The notes: a model not told the origin generated them from the letters alone. DNA of 64,000 nt from Armigeres subalbatus (GCF_024139115.2 NC_085140.1:16747085-16811084), one strand, 5' to 3'. Positions 45,507-56,723 are shown, counted from the stretch's first letter. Program-made: numbers and translations.

Positions 45507-47751
45507 ATGATGCCCCAGCTGCGGTACGGTCCGACGGTGCTCTACCTTCTGGCAGCCATAATCCCCTGCAGTTTGGAAGCCGTCGAAATCGATTGCTCGG
45601 AGCTACGTATGGGGCAGTACCTGTGCCCGGATCCAAGCGTGAGGCACATCGATCCCAAAACCCAACAGCTGCGCGGGTGCACCAAAGAGAACAAAGCGCG
45701 CGTCTGGTGCCTGGCGGTGGAGGGCATCACCTGCAGTGAGACGAAAAATTCGAGCTTCACCCGGGAGATGCCCTGCAAGTGGACGTAAGTTCGGGTGGCC
45801 AGTAGGCGATGGTCTTAATTGTTGACAAACTGAGGACGAGTTATTGCCGTTCAAAGGCATTGAAGTTTACGTTTCGTTTGAGTAATTCATCAAAATTACA
45901 ATTGAAGTAAAAGATTTTGATAACAGTGTTGGGGATGGTGCAGAAAGTACGGCAGGCGAAAATCGGCGATTTTCAATCTCGTATTTTTGGGCAGTAGAAA
46001 TAATGGGGAATATTATGCCAATAAGAAGGAGAAGAAGAAGAAGCTATTTATTAAACTTGTTTAGTTACTTGTAGTTATTATAGTTATATTTATATTAGCT
46101 AAATGACTTTTTTTTTTTTTTTTTTTAAATCTTTATTATCGTGATTTTTTATGTGTACAATAAGTTCATCACGTAAACTCAATGAGTTAATCATAATATG
46201 TAGTCATGCCTAATGAGAGCTTGAAGTAGATTGCAATCGTTTTCGGGCCCATTTTTGGCGTCCATTCAGCCAACTCCAACCTACTGTAAGTCGCTTGAAA
46301 CAGATTGGAAGCTGTAGCCTAAGCAAGTTCGAGCACCTCGAGATTCTGACATTTTGACTGTTGTCAAATGAATAAAAATTATCAAAACAAAAGTTGCAAC
46401 TACGCAAAGGAAGTAAAGTTAGTTTGCATGATTTCAAGAAACAAAACACAAATCAGTTTTTCTTGTACTTGGTGAGCGTCCATTGAGAACCTAGCTCGAA
46501 GTAAGTCGACAGCTCTTGAGTGTTAAAAAATTTCAAACTGCTTCAAGTAAGTTCGAGCTGAGTCATTAGACAGCACTAATATAATATTATCATAGCGTTC
46601 TTACTTCTAAGCACTAACAAAAGCGCATCTTCGAACTTTTGTAGGGCAGAACGGTCCAGAATGCACCCTTAAACTTTTCGATGTTTTCGCCCATATAAAC
46701 AAAAATACCCAACCTACATTTCACTATGATCTCCTATTCAAAACAATAAGGGTTTCATGACATTCTAACACATTTAAAAATGTTTTAGGCCTGGAGCAAA
46801 ACGCCCGAATGGTGGTCTAAAATGACTCAATTGCATGTAAAATGATTTTGAACGCATGGTTGTTTGTTCTTTCTCAGTGGATTGATCTTACGGATGTGGT
46901 GGAAGAAGCATTAGCATTAGCATTGTTACGGTGTAATTCGTAGATTGGACACTAGTGATACTCATGTTTTACTTTTGAGATCCTTATCTAGAAGATCTTA
47001 CGGATGTGGTGGAAGAATAGCAAATAGTCAAATTTTAGTAAATATGAAGGGATTTTGCTGATTTTTTTCAATTATGAATTGTAATAGTAATATTCGTTCA
47101 TAAATGTACTACAACAGATTATATGAGTGATTTTATGAGTGAGGCCATTTTGCTCCAGGGGTGCATTTTGGACCGTTCTCCCCTACTAGTTAGTACTATA
47201 CTGCCGTCATACGCATATTTGTCCCATGTTTGCTGGGATTTCCTATGTACATGGGACAATTATGCGTAGAACGGCAGTATAGCTTGGTAATAGACGAACA
47301 TTGATATACCACGCTGCTCCATTCATTTCCAGCAATTCAATTCACAAAGTGATAGCCTCAACCACAAGTCGAACTAGGACTTGATTCACAATTAATGAGT
47401 ATTTACTGATTTTCATTATCGTTGCCCCGTGTAATCAAAACCTTATAGTGAATGTCCTTTTTCTGTCCTTCCAGCAACGGGTACCACTTCGACACCTCTC
47501 TTCTCCTGTCCGTCTTTCTTGGCATGTTCGGAGCGGATCGATTCTATTTGGGTTACCCGGCGATCGGTTTGCTCAAGTTTTGCACCCTGGGATTCATGTT
47601 TCTCGGCCAGCTGGTGGACGTCATCCTGATAGCAACCCAAGTGGTCGGCCCAGCGGATGGATCGGCCTACGTGATTCCCTACTACGGTCCCGGAATCACA
47701 GTGGTGAGGAGTGACAATTGGACCTACCGGTTACCGCAGGACAATTGGTGA
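45507..47751 (+). CDS. TM2 domain-containing protein 1 (TM2D1-like), two exons
   Basis: Exons 45507-45784 and 47475-47751 with donor GGAC|GTAAGT and acceptor CCTTCCAG, intron 1690 bp. Product 184 residues. N-terminal signal peptide (MMPQLRYGPTVLYLLAAIIP, cleavage after ~25), a Cys-rich lumenal domain (IDCSELRMGQYLCPD, then VWCLAVEGITCSE), then the TM2 domain: NGYHFDTSLLLSVFLG, the conserved GADRFYLGYP, GLLKFCTLGFMFLGQLVDVI. The tail VVGPADGSAYVIPYYG is distinctive of TM2D1 rather than TM2D2 or TM2D3. Human TM2D1 was described as a beta-amyloid-binding protein; the fly TM2D family has been linked to Notch signalling and phagocytosis. The exact molecular role is unsettled. A second Met follows the first directly, so the start is uncertain by one residue. 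Confidence 0.93.
46008..46045 (+). mobile_element. SINE 3' end fragment in the TM2D1-like intron
   Basis: GGGGAATATTATGCCAATAA followed by GAAGGAGAAGAAGAAG is the Feilai-like SINE terminus. Confidence 0.5.
46095..46575 (-). mobile_element. Poly(A)-tailed retro-insert in the TM2D1-like intron (tentative)
   Basis: On the reverse strand AATAAAGATTT is followed by ~18 A's (46108-46126 complement), so a polyadenylated RNA was probably copied in. Body AT-rich and not recognised. No target duplication found. Confidence 0.35.
46645..47183. mobile_element. MITE in the TM2D1-like intron, TA target
   Basis: 539 bp. Ends GGGCAGAACGGTCCAGAATG and CATTTTGGACCGTTCTCCCC, flanked by TA. Internal direct repeat GATCTTACGGATGTGGTGGA at 46886 and 46994. 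Confidence 0.7.
47201..47277. mobile_element. 77-bp hairpin MITE, copy 1
   Basis: CTGCCGTCATACGCATATTT pairs with the complement ending ATTATGCGTAGAACGGCAG around a short loop, flanked by TA. Same length and nearly the same sequence as 48802-48878. Confidence 0.8.
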
Positions 47752-47783
47752 TTGTTAGCCAACGTTTTCAACATCCGTAGAAT

Positions 47784-47789
47784 AATAAA
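47784..47789 (+). terminator. Poly(A) signal of the TM2D1-like gene
   Basis: AATAAA, 33 bp after the stop codon. Confidence 0.7.
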
Positions 47790-47794
47790 GCACT

Positions 47795-48570
47795 GACTGA
47801 TGATGGCTTGGAATGCATTAGCCTTAATCCGTTGCACATTTTGACTAGCGATAAATCACGGCCCAATTTTCCAAGGGCGGGGATCCATTTATCATTTTTG
47901 TTTCACTGAATAGAAGGTGGGTACCTGCCCCCTCCCTTCTCCTTCAAAACACACACCAGACAGTAACGATGGTTCCCTTTTGTTATTCACAAAGATGATG
48001 AGTTCAGGTCCTCGTTTTTTCATGCCAAAAAATAAACAATCTATCAATCAGTCACGCGGCAGCAATCCGCCAACCATTTCTCTGATCTGCGAGAGCGCGA
48101 ATGTAATGAAACATGCGAATCATTGGCCTTCGGTGAAAGGTAAAACGGAATCGAATTTCCACCAAATTGATACAGATGTTATGAATGTGTTTTTCTGTTC
48201 CAACGATCGCTTCCCATTCATTGGTTGAAATATCGTGTATATATGTGATGTGAGATAAACAAACGTCTATTCCAGGGTCGAATTTTATTAGGCAGTCATT
48301 TTACATAAAACTGCTTTTTATTGTTTTGAAGGCAGTAGCAGAAACTTTTATTGGAAGCTCATTTCAATATAAATTTTATAATACTGCTAAATGGCTTTTG
48401 TTAGTGCTTTTAGGTTTATTTGAGTATATATTTATCTAGTCACATTTTTGAAAATAAAAGTAGAGTGATAGACTTATTCTGCATTCAAAGAGAAGATGGA
48501 TGTTCTGGATGTAATTTCAATCTCTCAGGCGTGCGATATTTCCGCAAACTTTAATAACATTCATGTAATT
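47795..48570. other. Unannotated stretch
   Basis: No element or gene recognised downstream of the TM2D1-like gene. Confidence 0.3.
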
Positions 48571-48574
48571 GATT

Positions 48575-49035
48575 TTTGATTGGTGGGGCAAGGAGAGCGC
48601 CAGTCAATACGAGGCCGACTATAGAGAGGGTAATGGCAGAAAAGTCGTTGCATACCACAATAATTGGATTGAGATTCGAGTTTTGAATCTCGGAATCGAC
48701 GATCTCCTGTCCGAACCGTACAATATCCCTACTGAAAACGGCAACTGGGTGGCGGGTCTAGGATGACGGCATTTTCCACGACGGACGATATCCGTCCCAT
48801 ACTGCCGTCATACGCATAGTTGTCCCATGTTTGATGGGATTTCCTATTTACATGGGACAATTATGCGTAGAACGGCAGTATAGAGGTGGTACACTTCTCC
48901 GCTGAGAGTGTCGCGATAGCCAAGATCGATGGTGTGCTCCACTGCTATGTCCCACCAATAAGGTGGCCAGTAGAACAAGTCAACCAGATGGTCGAAAGGA
49001 TATCTTCCGATCAACGCAGATCCGTGGGGCGTCCC
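48575..49035 (+). pseudogene. LINE endonuclease fragment split by a 77-bp MITE
   Basis: Forward frames give DDLLSEPYNIPTENGNWVAG and, after the MITE, VAIAKIDGVLHCYVPPIRWP and VEQVNQMVERI. The order SEPYxIPxxNGNW ... IDGVxxxCYxPPRW is that of the apurinic-type endonuclease in LOA/R1-like mosquito LINEs. The insertion at 48802-48878 and frameshifts break it. No flanking ORF1 or RT. Confidence 0.6.
48802..48878. mobile_element. 77-bp hairpin MITE, copy 2
   Basis: Ends CTGCCGTCATACGCATAG / TTATGCGTAGAACGGCAG flanked by TA; nearly identical to 47201-47277. Confidence 0.8.
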
Positions 49036-49049
49036 CTATAGGATTGTTA

Positions 49050-49390
49050 TGGTCAAGACTAAAAGGGGCTTTTTATTTACCTTCAGATTAGCAACATAAA
49101 AGACGAATTATTTTAATAAAAAAAACGTGATGATACTTGCCTACGTATTTAAAAGAAATCATTCCATATGAAGTGATAGAAAAAAAAATGCAAACGTGCA
49201 ATCGACTTTCTTAGAATTGAATGAAAGTTTGACCAATTGTTTATGTATGAGTTATACCCCAAAATCCAAAATTTCGTAGTGATTGTTGATTAATACGACC
49301 CCACGATTAATACGACCATCCCCACAAATGTATGAATCTTATCATATTGTTTTGTTGATATCTCTGGAACTGTAAGGTCTATAATGAATC
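49050..49390. other. Unannotated stretch
   Basis: AT-rich, no signal recognised. Confidence 0.3.
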
Positions 49391-49393
49391 TAA

Positions 49394-51174
49394 GGTAGGG
49401 GACCATTATGAACACCCGGGGCAGATTGGACACCCCCAATATTTTTGTTAATTCAATCATTTTTCTACTTTCAATGCAGCGAACTCTATAATCCTTTCAT
49501 AAACAACTAATTTATAGCGTAGAAGCCATTGTTTTATTTTCTTAGTGCATAAATTTGACAAAAAAGTTAGAATGTCTTCCAAATGGTTAAAAATTATAAG
49601 TTTCACCTCCCATAAAATAAGCTTTACTTTACCACAGAAGATGATTTCTCAATAATTGGTCATCCCATAGCAGAATTCTATTATTTACAGTGCTCTGGCA
49701 TGCATTTGTGACAAGTTTCCTTGATTTTTACAAAATTTCCAACAGTTTTTAAATTTGTTCACCTGTTGGGGCAAACTGAACACTCTATATGGGGGTAGAA
49801 CTGACACCTTAAAAATTAAAAACATAACCTCAAACTCATCGAACTTGGCTTTCATATCGTGTTATTATGGTGCGGAATTATAAATCGCTATAAAAGTTCC
49901 AGTACATGACATATATACCATAGAAGCATATATATATATATATATAGATTTGGCAATCTCGTTGGCAAGTTGATCGGTACAACCCATTGGAAGGATTGGC
50001 GATGCCAGTAGAGTGAATAAGAGTATGCATAGATTATGCAATGCTTAGAGTAGAGTAGATTGATAAGGGGTCTTGCAATAAGTGTTAGAATCCATATAAA
50101 AACAATCATATGCTTCATACAAAAAGTTCGACATACATGTATGAGGCCGGCTGAAAGTGGCATATTTTTGCGTTACGTAATCAATCTTCTTCTATTCGTC
50201 ATGGAATTAATATAGAAAACGACCATATATGACCTCGCTTAAGAAGAGGGAAATAGATTTTCGGATGTTGATGATCTAAACACAATTTTAGGTGTCTCAT
50301 ACAAAATCATGACAGGAAGATGAACAATTGGGTAATATTTATGTTGGATGATCCATAAAATAGGTTACAATGGCATATAATCACAAGTAAGATAATTTTC
50401 TTCATATTTTATAAGGGTGTCCATTAGGGTGGCTCAAATTAGTATGGGAAAAACTTTTTTCAATTTTTTTGATGGGCCGCCCTCTTATTCGGTTCTATTT
50501 GATGCCCTGATGCTCTGGACAAAATTTCAGCCAAATCGGTCAACGTTTGGGCAGTGCTAAACTCGTTGGAAGTTTATATGCAAAAATGTATGCAGAAACA
50601 TCCCAAAACAGTGAATTGCAGTTGGACGGCACAACTTACGATGAAGAACTATGATACTCACTCAGATCTTGAAGAATTTAATACAGAATGCTATGCAGAA
50701 AACCGCGAGAAGATTAGAGTTTGCCCGGCTAAGTTATTAGCATTTCTCTGAAGTGGGGTTTGACCAAATTTCGTTTCTTTTACCTTTGAAAAGAAATAAA
50801 TTCACCCCTACAACACTCCAGTAAAATGCTAATATCTTTGCCTAAAAAACTCTAATCTTCTCGCGGTTTTCAGCATAACATTCTGTATTTAATTCTACAA
50901 GATCTGAATGTGTATCATGGTTCTTGATCGTAAATAGTGCCTTTTAACTGCAAATCACTGTTTTTGGATGTTTCTGCACACATTTTCTATATAAACTTCC
51001 AATGAGTTAAGCACCGCCCAAACGTTGACCGATTTGGCTGAAATTTTGTCCAGAGCATCAGGGCATCAACAGAACCGAATAAGAGGGCGGCCCATCAAAA
51101 ATTTGAAAAGTGTTTTTGAACCACCCTAGTGTCCATACTGCCCCATGGGGATGTCCAATCTACCCCGCTACCTT
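49394..51174. mobile_element. TIR element hosting a hAT-like MITE
   Basis: GGTAGGGGACCATTATGAAC then GGGGCAGATTGGACACCCC at the left pairs with GATGTCCAATCTACCCCGCT then ACC at the right. Phrases on genome-wide theme GGGGCAGA-TGGACACC repeat inside both ends. The hAT-like MITE at 50425-51128 landed in its right subterminal part. A (TA)n run sits at ~49928-49947. Confidence 0.55.
50425..51128. mobile_element. hAT-like MITE family E, copy 2
   Basis: 704 bp, ends TAGGGTGGCTCAAATTAGTA / TTTTGAACCACCCTA, flanked by perfect GTGTCCAT (50417-50424 and 51129-51136). Highly similar to 21915-22623. YARNG ends and 8-bp duplication indicate hAT. Confidence 0.88.
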
Positions 51175-51236
51175 CCCGAGAGTAGAGTAAAATTAACTAT
51201 TACAAAATCGTCCTATTTGATTGAAATTGTCTTTTT

Positions 51237-51962
51237 TTGCCTTTCTCGTACAACTAAGTTGTACCGAAAGGCTATCATTTCACTCCAAATTCGAACTTTT
51301 GATAGAAGTCCCGGAGACCCATAGTGTTATATACCATTCGACTCAGCTCGATGAGCTGAAAAAATGTCTGTCTGTCCGTGTGTGCGTGTGTGTGTATGTG
51401 TGTGCGTGTGTGTGTGTGCACAAAATGCCATAAAAAACATTAGCCAAATTTTTACATAGAAACTCTTAACCGATTTTCTTGCAACAAGTTGCATCCGACA
51501 GAGACTAAAACGCTGTTGATCACTATTGAATTTCATAATAATTGCAAATTGCAAAAAATAGATAATATTAAAATAGTGATGAGACATAGTCACATAGAAC
51601 AAAAATGTGTTATGAAAAATGCTTTGCATCTATGAATATTTTATCCGTGACTTCCCATTAAGAGTTTCATCGCACTATAAAGATGCTCGTGTTGCACGCA
51701 TTTAGGCGTAAGTATGCTCTTCGTTCAGTTTCATAGTACTATGAAATTGTCCGAAAGTCAAAATTCGATCATAGGAAATTCGAGAAACTTTTGGCCGCGC
51801 CATCTGTCGTCTACTAGTGAAATTTTCTATCATAACATTAGACGGTGTAACTGTTTTGCCTTTCTTGTACATCATCGAGGTGTAAGCGTAAAGGCTACAT
51901 TTATTACCTTTTTGCGCGAGAAAGGCGCCATCACCGTTAGGTGAATTAATCTGGGTTTTTTT
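51237..51962. repeat. Unnamed repeat family A, copy 3 (most complete)
   Basis: Starts TGCCTTTCTCGTACAACTAA with hairpin GTACAACTAAGTTGTAC, then GAAGTCCCGGAGACCCATAG, a GT-rich microsatellite (51366-51419), and ends GCGAGAAAGGCGCCATCACC plus GGTTTTTTTT. A second start-like phrase TGCCTTTCTTGTACATCATC sits at ~51857. Confidence 0.65.
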
Positions 51963-52142
51963 TAAAACGATTCAAAACAGAACTGGTAGTTAACGAGTAA
52001 TAGTATCATGTAATTGCTAGAAATCCAAATTATATTCAATTTAAATCACCTAAAATTGATTAAAACCTTAGGGTGTCCATATTGCCCCTTGTCCCCCTAA
52101 ACATTTGAAAGAAGATTTTTCAAGGATTTTTTTTTTTATGTG

Positions 52143-52330
52143 CTGTTTTGCCCTCCTTAACCGTGCGGTAAGACGCGCGACTACAAAGCAAGACCATGCT
52201 GAGGGTGGCTGGGTTCGATTCCCGGTGCCGGTCTAGGCAATTTTCGGATTGAAAATTGTCTCGACTTCCCTGGGCATAAAAGTATCATCGTGTTAGCCTC
52301 ATGATATACGAATGAAATTTATATGGAAAT
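52143..52330 (+). mobile_element. tRNA-derived SINE (Feilai-like)
   Basis: tRNA-like head with A-box region GTGCGGTAAGACGCGCGACT and B box GGGTTCGATTCCC at 52211-52223, then CAATTTTCGGATTGAAAATT, CGACTTCCCTGGGCATAAAA and GTATCATCGTGTTAGCCTCA. RNA polymerase III transcription is expected; it would be mobilised by a LINE. The extreme 3' end is diverged. Confidence 0.8.
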
Positions 52331-52589
52331 TAGTATGAAAAATGTATTTTTTTTTGCATTTTTGCTCCTAGCGGTTTTATTTTATCGTTATTTCAATCAT
52401 CTGACTCAATATGCTAGGAAAGATGAAAGATGCCGAAAGAGTTTGCTGAAGAATAAGCATTGCTGGGGATATTACAACGCTTTGAAGATTGATTGTTGAA
52501 ATCTTTAGCATTAGCATTGAGCAATTTGCACAAATTCGTAGGTGGTACAAGCCTGGACTATTGTATGATAGTAGCATCACTCTCATCCG

Positions 52590-55500
52590 ATTTTTTCATT
52601 TCATTTATTTAGTCTACACCTTAACAGATAACATTGAATCAATAATTTGACGCCACAATACACGGTTTGAGGCCGCATCTCTCCATCCTCGAGTACGCCC
52701 CACGCTCGCCAAGTCGTTCTGCACCTGGTCTGCCCATCTCGCTCGCTGCGCTCCACGCCGCACAGTGGGACGGATTGAAAAAAAGACGGTCAAAAATACA
52801 AAAATGGCTTAAAATGAGAACAAATGGGTTTATTATACTTACTGTGATGAAATTTTATCATTTTCAACTACATTCATAACGAGTGTTGTGATTGTAGCAT
52901 TCAGTACATATACATACATTTTCATGTATTTTACGTCATTTTCAAATGCCTCGGAAAAAACCTGCGGGCCCTGGCGGGCCCTAAATTTCGTTTAATTTGA
53001 AAATATATAATGTAAAGTAGTAGCCATGCGATTTTCAGCGCTGGGTAATGATGGGTAAATTGTTTTCTGACCACATGAAAACACCACGAAATGAGTAAAT
53101 TTCGAAATAAGCCCAAATTCAACTCCATAAGCCAAGGGTTAATTTTTCATGAATTTGTGATACAATGTATGCAATTGATAGTTGATTATGTTATCTTTGA
53201 AGATGTATTGAGTTTGAAATGATTGAATAACAAATTTGAAAAATATTGCAAAGATATCACACGTCATATTTATATATTTTCAATGGTGTTAAAAACAGTT
53301 TTCATGCCAACTTCAAAGGTACCCCAATCGGCACAATATCGTCAAATTGACTCAACCAAAGTTTTTTACAATGTCTTATAACCTGTATAATGCGAGAAAA
53401 ATATTTAAAAAATAGAATACATCATTTTGGAAAATGACCTTTTGACCCTCTTTCTAAGGATTCGTCCCTCTGTGCGCCGTCTCGTACCTGCCGGATCGGA
53501 AGTGAACACCATCTTTGCAGGGTTGCTGTCCGGCATTCTTGCAACATGTCCTGCCCATCGTACCCTTCCGGCTTTAGCTACCTTCTGGATACTGGGTCCG
53601 CCGTATCCAGGGGTTGGGCGAGCTCGTGGTTCATTCTTCGCCGCCACACACCGTCTTATTGCACACCGCCAAAGATGGTCCTAAGCACCCGCCTCTTGAA
53701 TACTCCGAGTGCTTGCAAGTCCTCCTCGAGCATTGTGCATGTTTCATGTCCGTAGAGGACAACCGGTCTTATAAGCGTCTTGTACATGACACATTTGGTG
53801 CGGTGGCGAATCTTTTTTGACCGCAGTTTCTTCTGGAGCCCGTAGTAGGCCAACTTCCACAGATTATTTGTTTATATTCACGGATGACATTGTTATTTAT
53901 TGACTGGATCTGTTGAAAATCGTACCCCGGCTGTTACACCCGGCTCTCCGCATGACACCTTCTAGCGCAATGTTGAACAGCAGGCACGAAAGTCCATCAC
54001 CTTGTCTTAGTCCCCGGCGCGATTCGAACAAACTGGAGTGTTCGCCCGAAATCTTCACACAGTTTTGCACACCATCCACCGTTGCTTTGATCAGTCTGGT
54101 CAGCTTCCCAGGGAAGCTGTTCTCGTCCATAATTTTCCATAGCTCTACGCGGTCTATACTGTCGTATGCCGCCTTGAAACCAATGAACAGATGGTGCGTT
54201 GGAACCTGGTATTCACGGCATTTTTGAAGGATTTGCCGTACCGTAAAGATCTGGTCCGTTGTCGAGCGGCCGTCAACGAAGCCGGCTTGATAACTTCCCA
54301 CTAACTCATTAACTAATGGTGACAGACGACGGAAGATGATCTGGGAAATTACTTTGTAGGCAGCATTAAGGATAGTGATCGCTCGAAAGTTCTCACACTC
54401 CAGCTTGTCGCCTTTCTTGTAAATGGGGAAAATTTCAGTTCAGTTTTCCAGATTCTAACTGTCATTTTGTGCAGGCAAGTGGCTAGCTTTTCTGGACCCA
54501 TCTTGATGAGCTCAGCTCCGATACCATCCTTACTAGCTGCTTTATTGGTCTTTAGCTGTTGGATGGCATCCTTGACTTTCACTGCCTGTACTCTCCGCGC
54601 CATTCAAATGTTCCTCGTAGTGCTGCTTCCACCTTTCGATCACCACACGTTCGTCCGTCAAGATGCTCCCATCCTTATCCCGGCACATTTCGGCTCGCGG
54701 CACGAAGCCTTTGCGGGATGCGTTGAGCTTCTGATAGAACTTGCGTGTTTCTTGAGAACGGCACAGCTGTTCCATCTCCTCGTACTCCGCTTCTTCCAGG
54801 CGGCGTTTCTTCTTCTGAAAAAGGCGGGTCTGCTGTCTCCGCTTCCGTCTATAACGTTCCACGTTCTGCCGGGTACCTTGGTGCAGCGTGACCGCCCGCG
54901 CTGCGTCTTTCTCCTCCAGAATCTGTCTGCACTCTTCGTCGAACCAATCGTTCCGTCGACTTTGTCCCATATACCCGACGTTGTTCTCCGCTGTGTCGTT
55001 AATGGCTGCTTTGACTGTATTCCAGCAGTCCTCAAGAGGGGCCCCATCGAGCTCAGTCTCTTCCGGCAAAGTTGCCTCGAGATGCTGCGCGTATGCAGTG
55101 GCGACCAAGGTGGCGACCTGATGGTTGCTTCAGTCGCTCTAGGTCGTACCGCGGCGTTCGTCGGTACCGAACATTGTTGATGACGGATAGTTTTGGGCGC
55201 AGTTTAACCATCACCAGGTAGTGGTCAGAGTCGATGTTAGCGCCACGATATGTCCTGACGTCGATAATGTCGGAGAAGTGCCGTCCATCAATCAGAACGT
55301 GGTCGATTTGTGATTCTGTCTGCAGTGGTGATCTCCAGGTGTACCGATACCGGAGGCTGTGTTGGAAGTAGGTGCTGCGAATGGCCATATTCTTGGAGGC
55401 GGCGAAATCAATTAGTCGTAGGCCGTTTTCGTTCGTCAGCCGGTGAGCGCTGAACTTCTTAATAGTCGGTCAAAACTCCTCCTCTTGGCCAATCTGAGCG

Positions 55501-56330
55501 TTCAAATCTCCTATGATGATTTTGACGTCGTGGCTTGGGCAGCTGTCGTACTCACGTTCCAGCTGCGCATAGAATGCGTCCTTATCATCATCAGTGCTTT
55601 CGGAGTGTGGGCTATGGACGTTGATTATACTGAAGTTGAAGAACCGGCCTTTGATCCTCAACCTGCACATTCTTTCATTGATCGGTCACCACCCGATCAC
55701 GCGCCTTTGCATATCGCCCATCACTATGAAAGCTGTTCCCAGCTCGTGTGTGTTGCCGCAGCTCTGGTAGATGGTATGATTACCTCTAAACGTTCGCACC
55801 ATTGATCCCTTCCAACAAACCTCCTGCAGCGCTACGATGCCGAATCCACGGTCCTTGAGCACATCGGCGAGTATGCGTGTGCTCCCGATGAAGTTGAGAG
55901 ATTTGCAGTTCCACGAACCGAGTTTCCAATCGCTAGTCCCTTTTCGTCGCAGTGGTCTTCGCCGATGGTTCCGGTCCGTACTCTCTTGTTGATTGTTCGT
56001 TGCTTATGTTTTTTAATGTTTTTTTTTGTTTTTTTTCCCGGTGGACCATGGTGCACAGTTTCACTTAGAGTCCCTCGCTGGCACTCGGACGATGATCAGC
56101 CGCCCCTAACATGGAGAACAGACGCTGTTTTGAGCCGATCCTGACATGGAGAACAGACGCTCAGTAAGATTTGCACCTCCGGAGAGGAACAAACCCCCCC
56201 TTCACTGTCAGCATACGACCATAATTCCCACCGATGTTGGTTACCCGATCTTCCCTAAGGATGCTCGTATCCCGGCCAGCACCAGGGGAGGTAGGAATAG
56301 GAGTTGCTGGGTAAGAGGCTAAGGACCGCG
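52590..56330 (-). pseudogene. Long RTE-like LINE copy, split by a Transib-like element
   Basis: Reverse strand, right to left. Leader 56330-56060 with a doubled ACATGGAGAACAGACGCT. Endonuclease from ~55940: GSWNCKSLNFIGSTR, ALQEVCWKG, NFSIINVHSPHSEST, VKIIIGDLNAQIGQ and SDHYLVMVKLR, so the catalytic Glu, Asp and His motifs are present. Linker WFDEECRQILEEKDAAR. RT from ~54600: AGFVDGRSTTDQIF, FKAAYDSIDRVELW (motif A), LRQGDGLSCLLFNIALEG (motif B), then a deletion at ~53900 removes motif C. AYYGLQKKLRSKKIRHRTK and GRVRWAGHVARMP follow. The last ~55 codons (QRARWADQVQNDLASVG onward) lie beyond the insertion, at 52600-52760, ending in a T-rich/ATTTATTT tail complement. Several stops and frameshifts. 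Confidence 0.85.
52761..53474. mobile_element. Transib-like non-autonomous element
   Basis: 714 bp inserted in the RTE-like ORF2. Ends CACAGTGGGACGGATTGAAA and, inverted, CACAGAGGGACGAATCCTTA; similarity runs ~34 bp to GGTCAAAA. Flanked by the GC-rich 5-bp duplication CGCCG (52756-52760 and 53475-53479). A 5-bp GC-rich target and CAC-starting ends are Transib hallmarks, and the left heptamer CACAGTG equals the consensus V(D)J recombination signal heptamer. No transposase ORF; probably mobilised in trans. Confidence 0.75.
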
Positions 56331-56384
56331 AGATGGTATCTATTTTATTCCTTCAGGTACGCGTGGAATCCCATCACAAAAAAA

Positions 56385-56510
56385 CCAACTTAAGTCGAAT
56401 CAAGTACGAGACACTGAAGACGGCCTTACTGTTGAGGTCGAAATACGTATCTGTCAAGATACAATTAAGTGGTGGAATTCAATGGGATTGTACAAACTCG
56501 TCTTATGACA
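56385..56510 (+). repeat. Repeat family C, copy 2
   Basis: CAAGTACGAGACACTGAAGA through GTCGAAATACGTATCTGTCA and GTGGTGGAATTCAATGG; matches 17905-18045. Confidence 0.6.
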
Positions 56511-56723
56511 AGTGGAATTTAATTCACCGAGTAGTGAAACTGCCTTTCTCGCATTTAGCTAAGACACCAACCTTATATGGTGTTGATATGGTTCGATGTA
56601 CCATTTTCTTTATAACTTTCAAACGCAACGATTGATCGCTTTAAAATTCAATAGTGATCAACTAGGCTTTGCCCCCTGTCGAATGAAACTTGTTGCGAGA
56701 AAATCTGAAGTGTCGTTTTCCAG

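Noticed and set aside
51327..51629. A His-Thr-rich reverse-strand protein
   Set aside because: Created by the GT-rich microsatellite within repeat family A.
52150..52225. A functional tRNA gene
   Set aside because: It has A- and B-box-like sequences but no complete cloverleaf, and continues into the conserved SINE body.
54467..55180. A 237-codon forward-strand protein
   Set aside because: It lies opposite the RTE-like ORF2 linker and RT, which carry recognisable motifs on the reverse strand; the forward frame has none.
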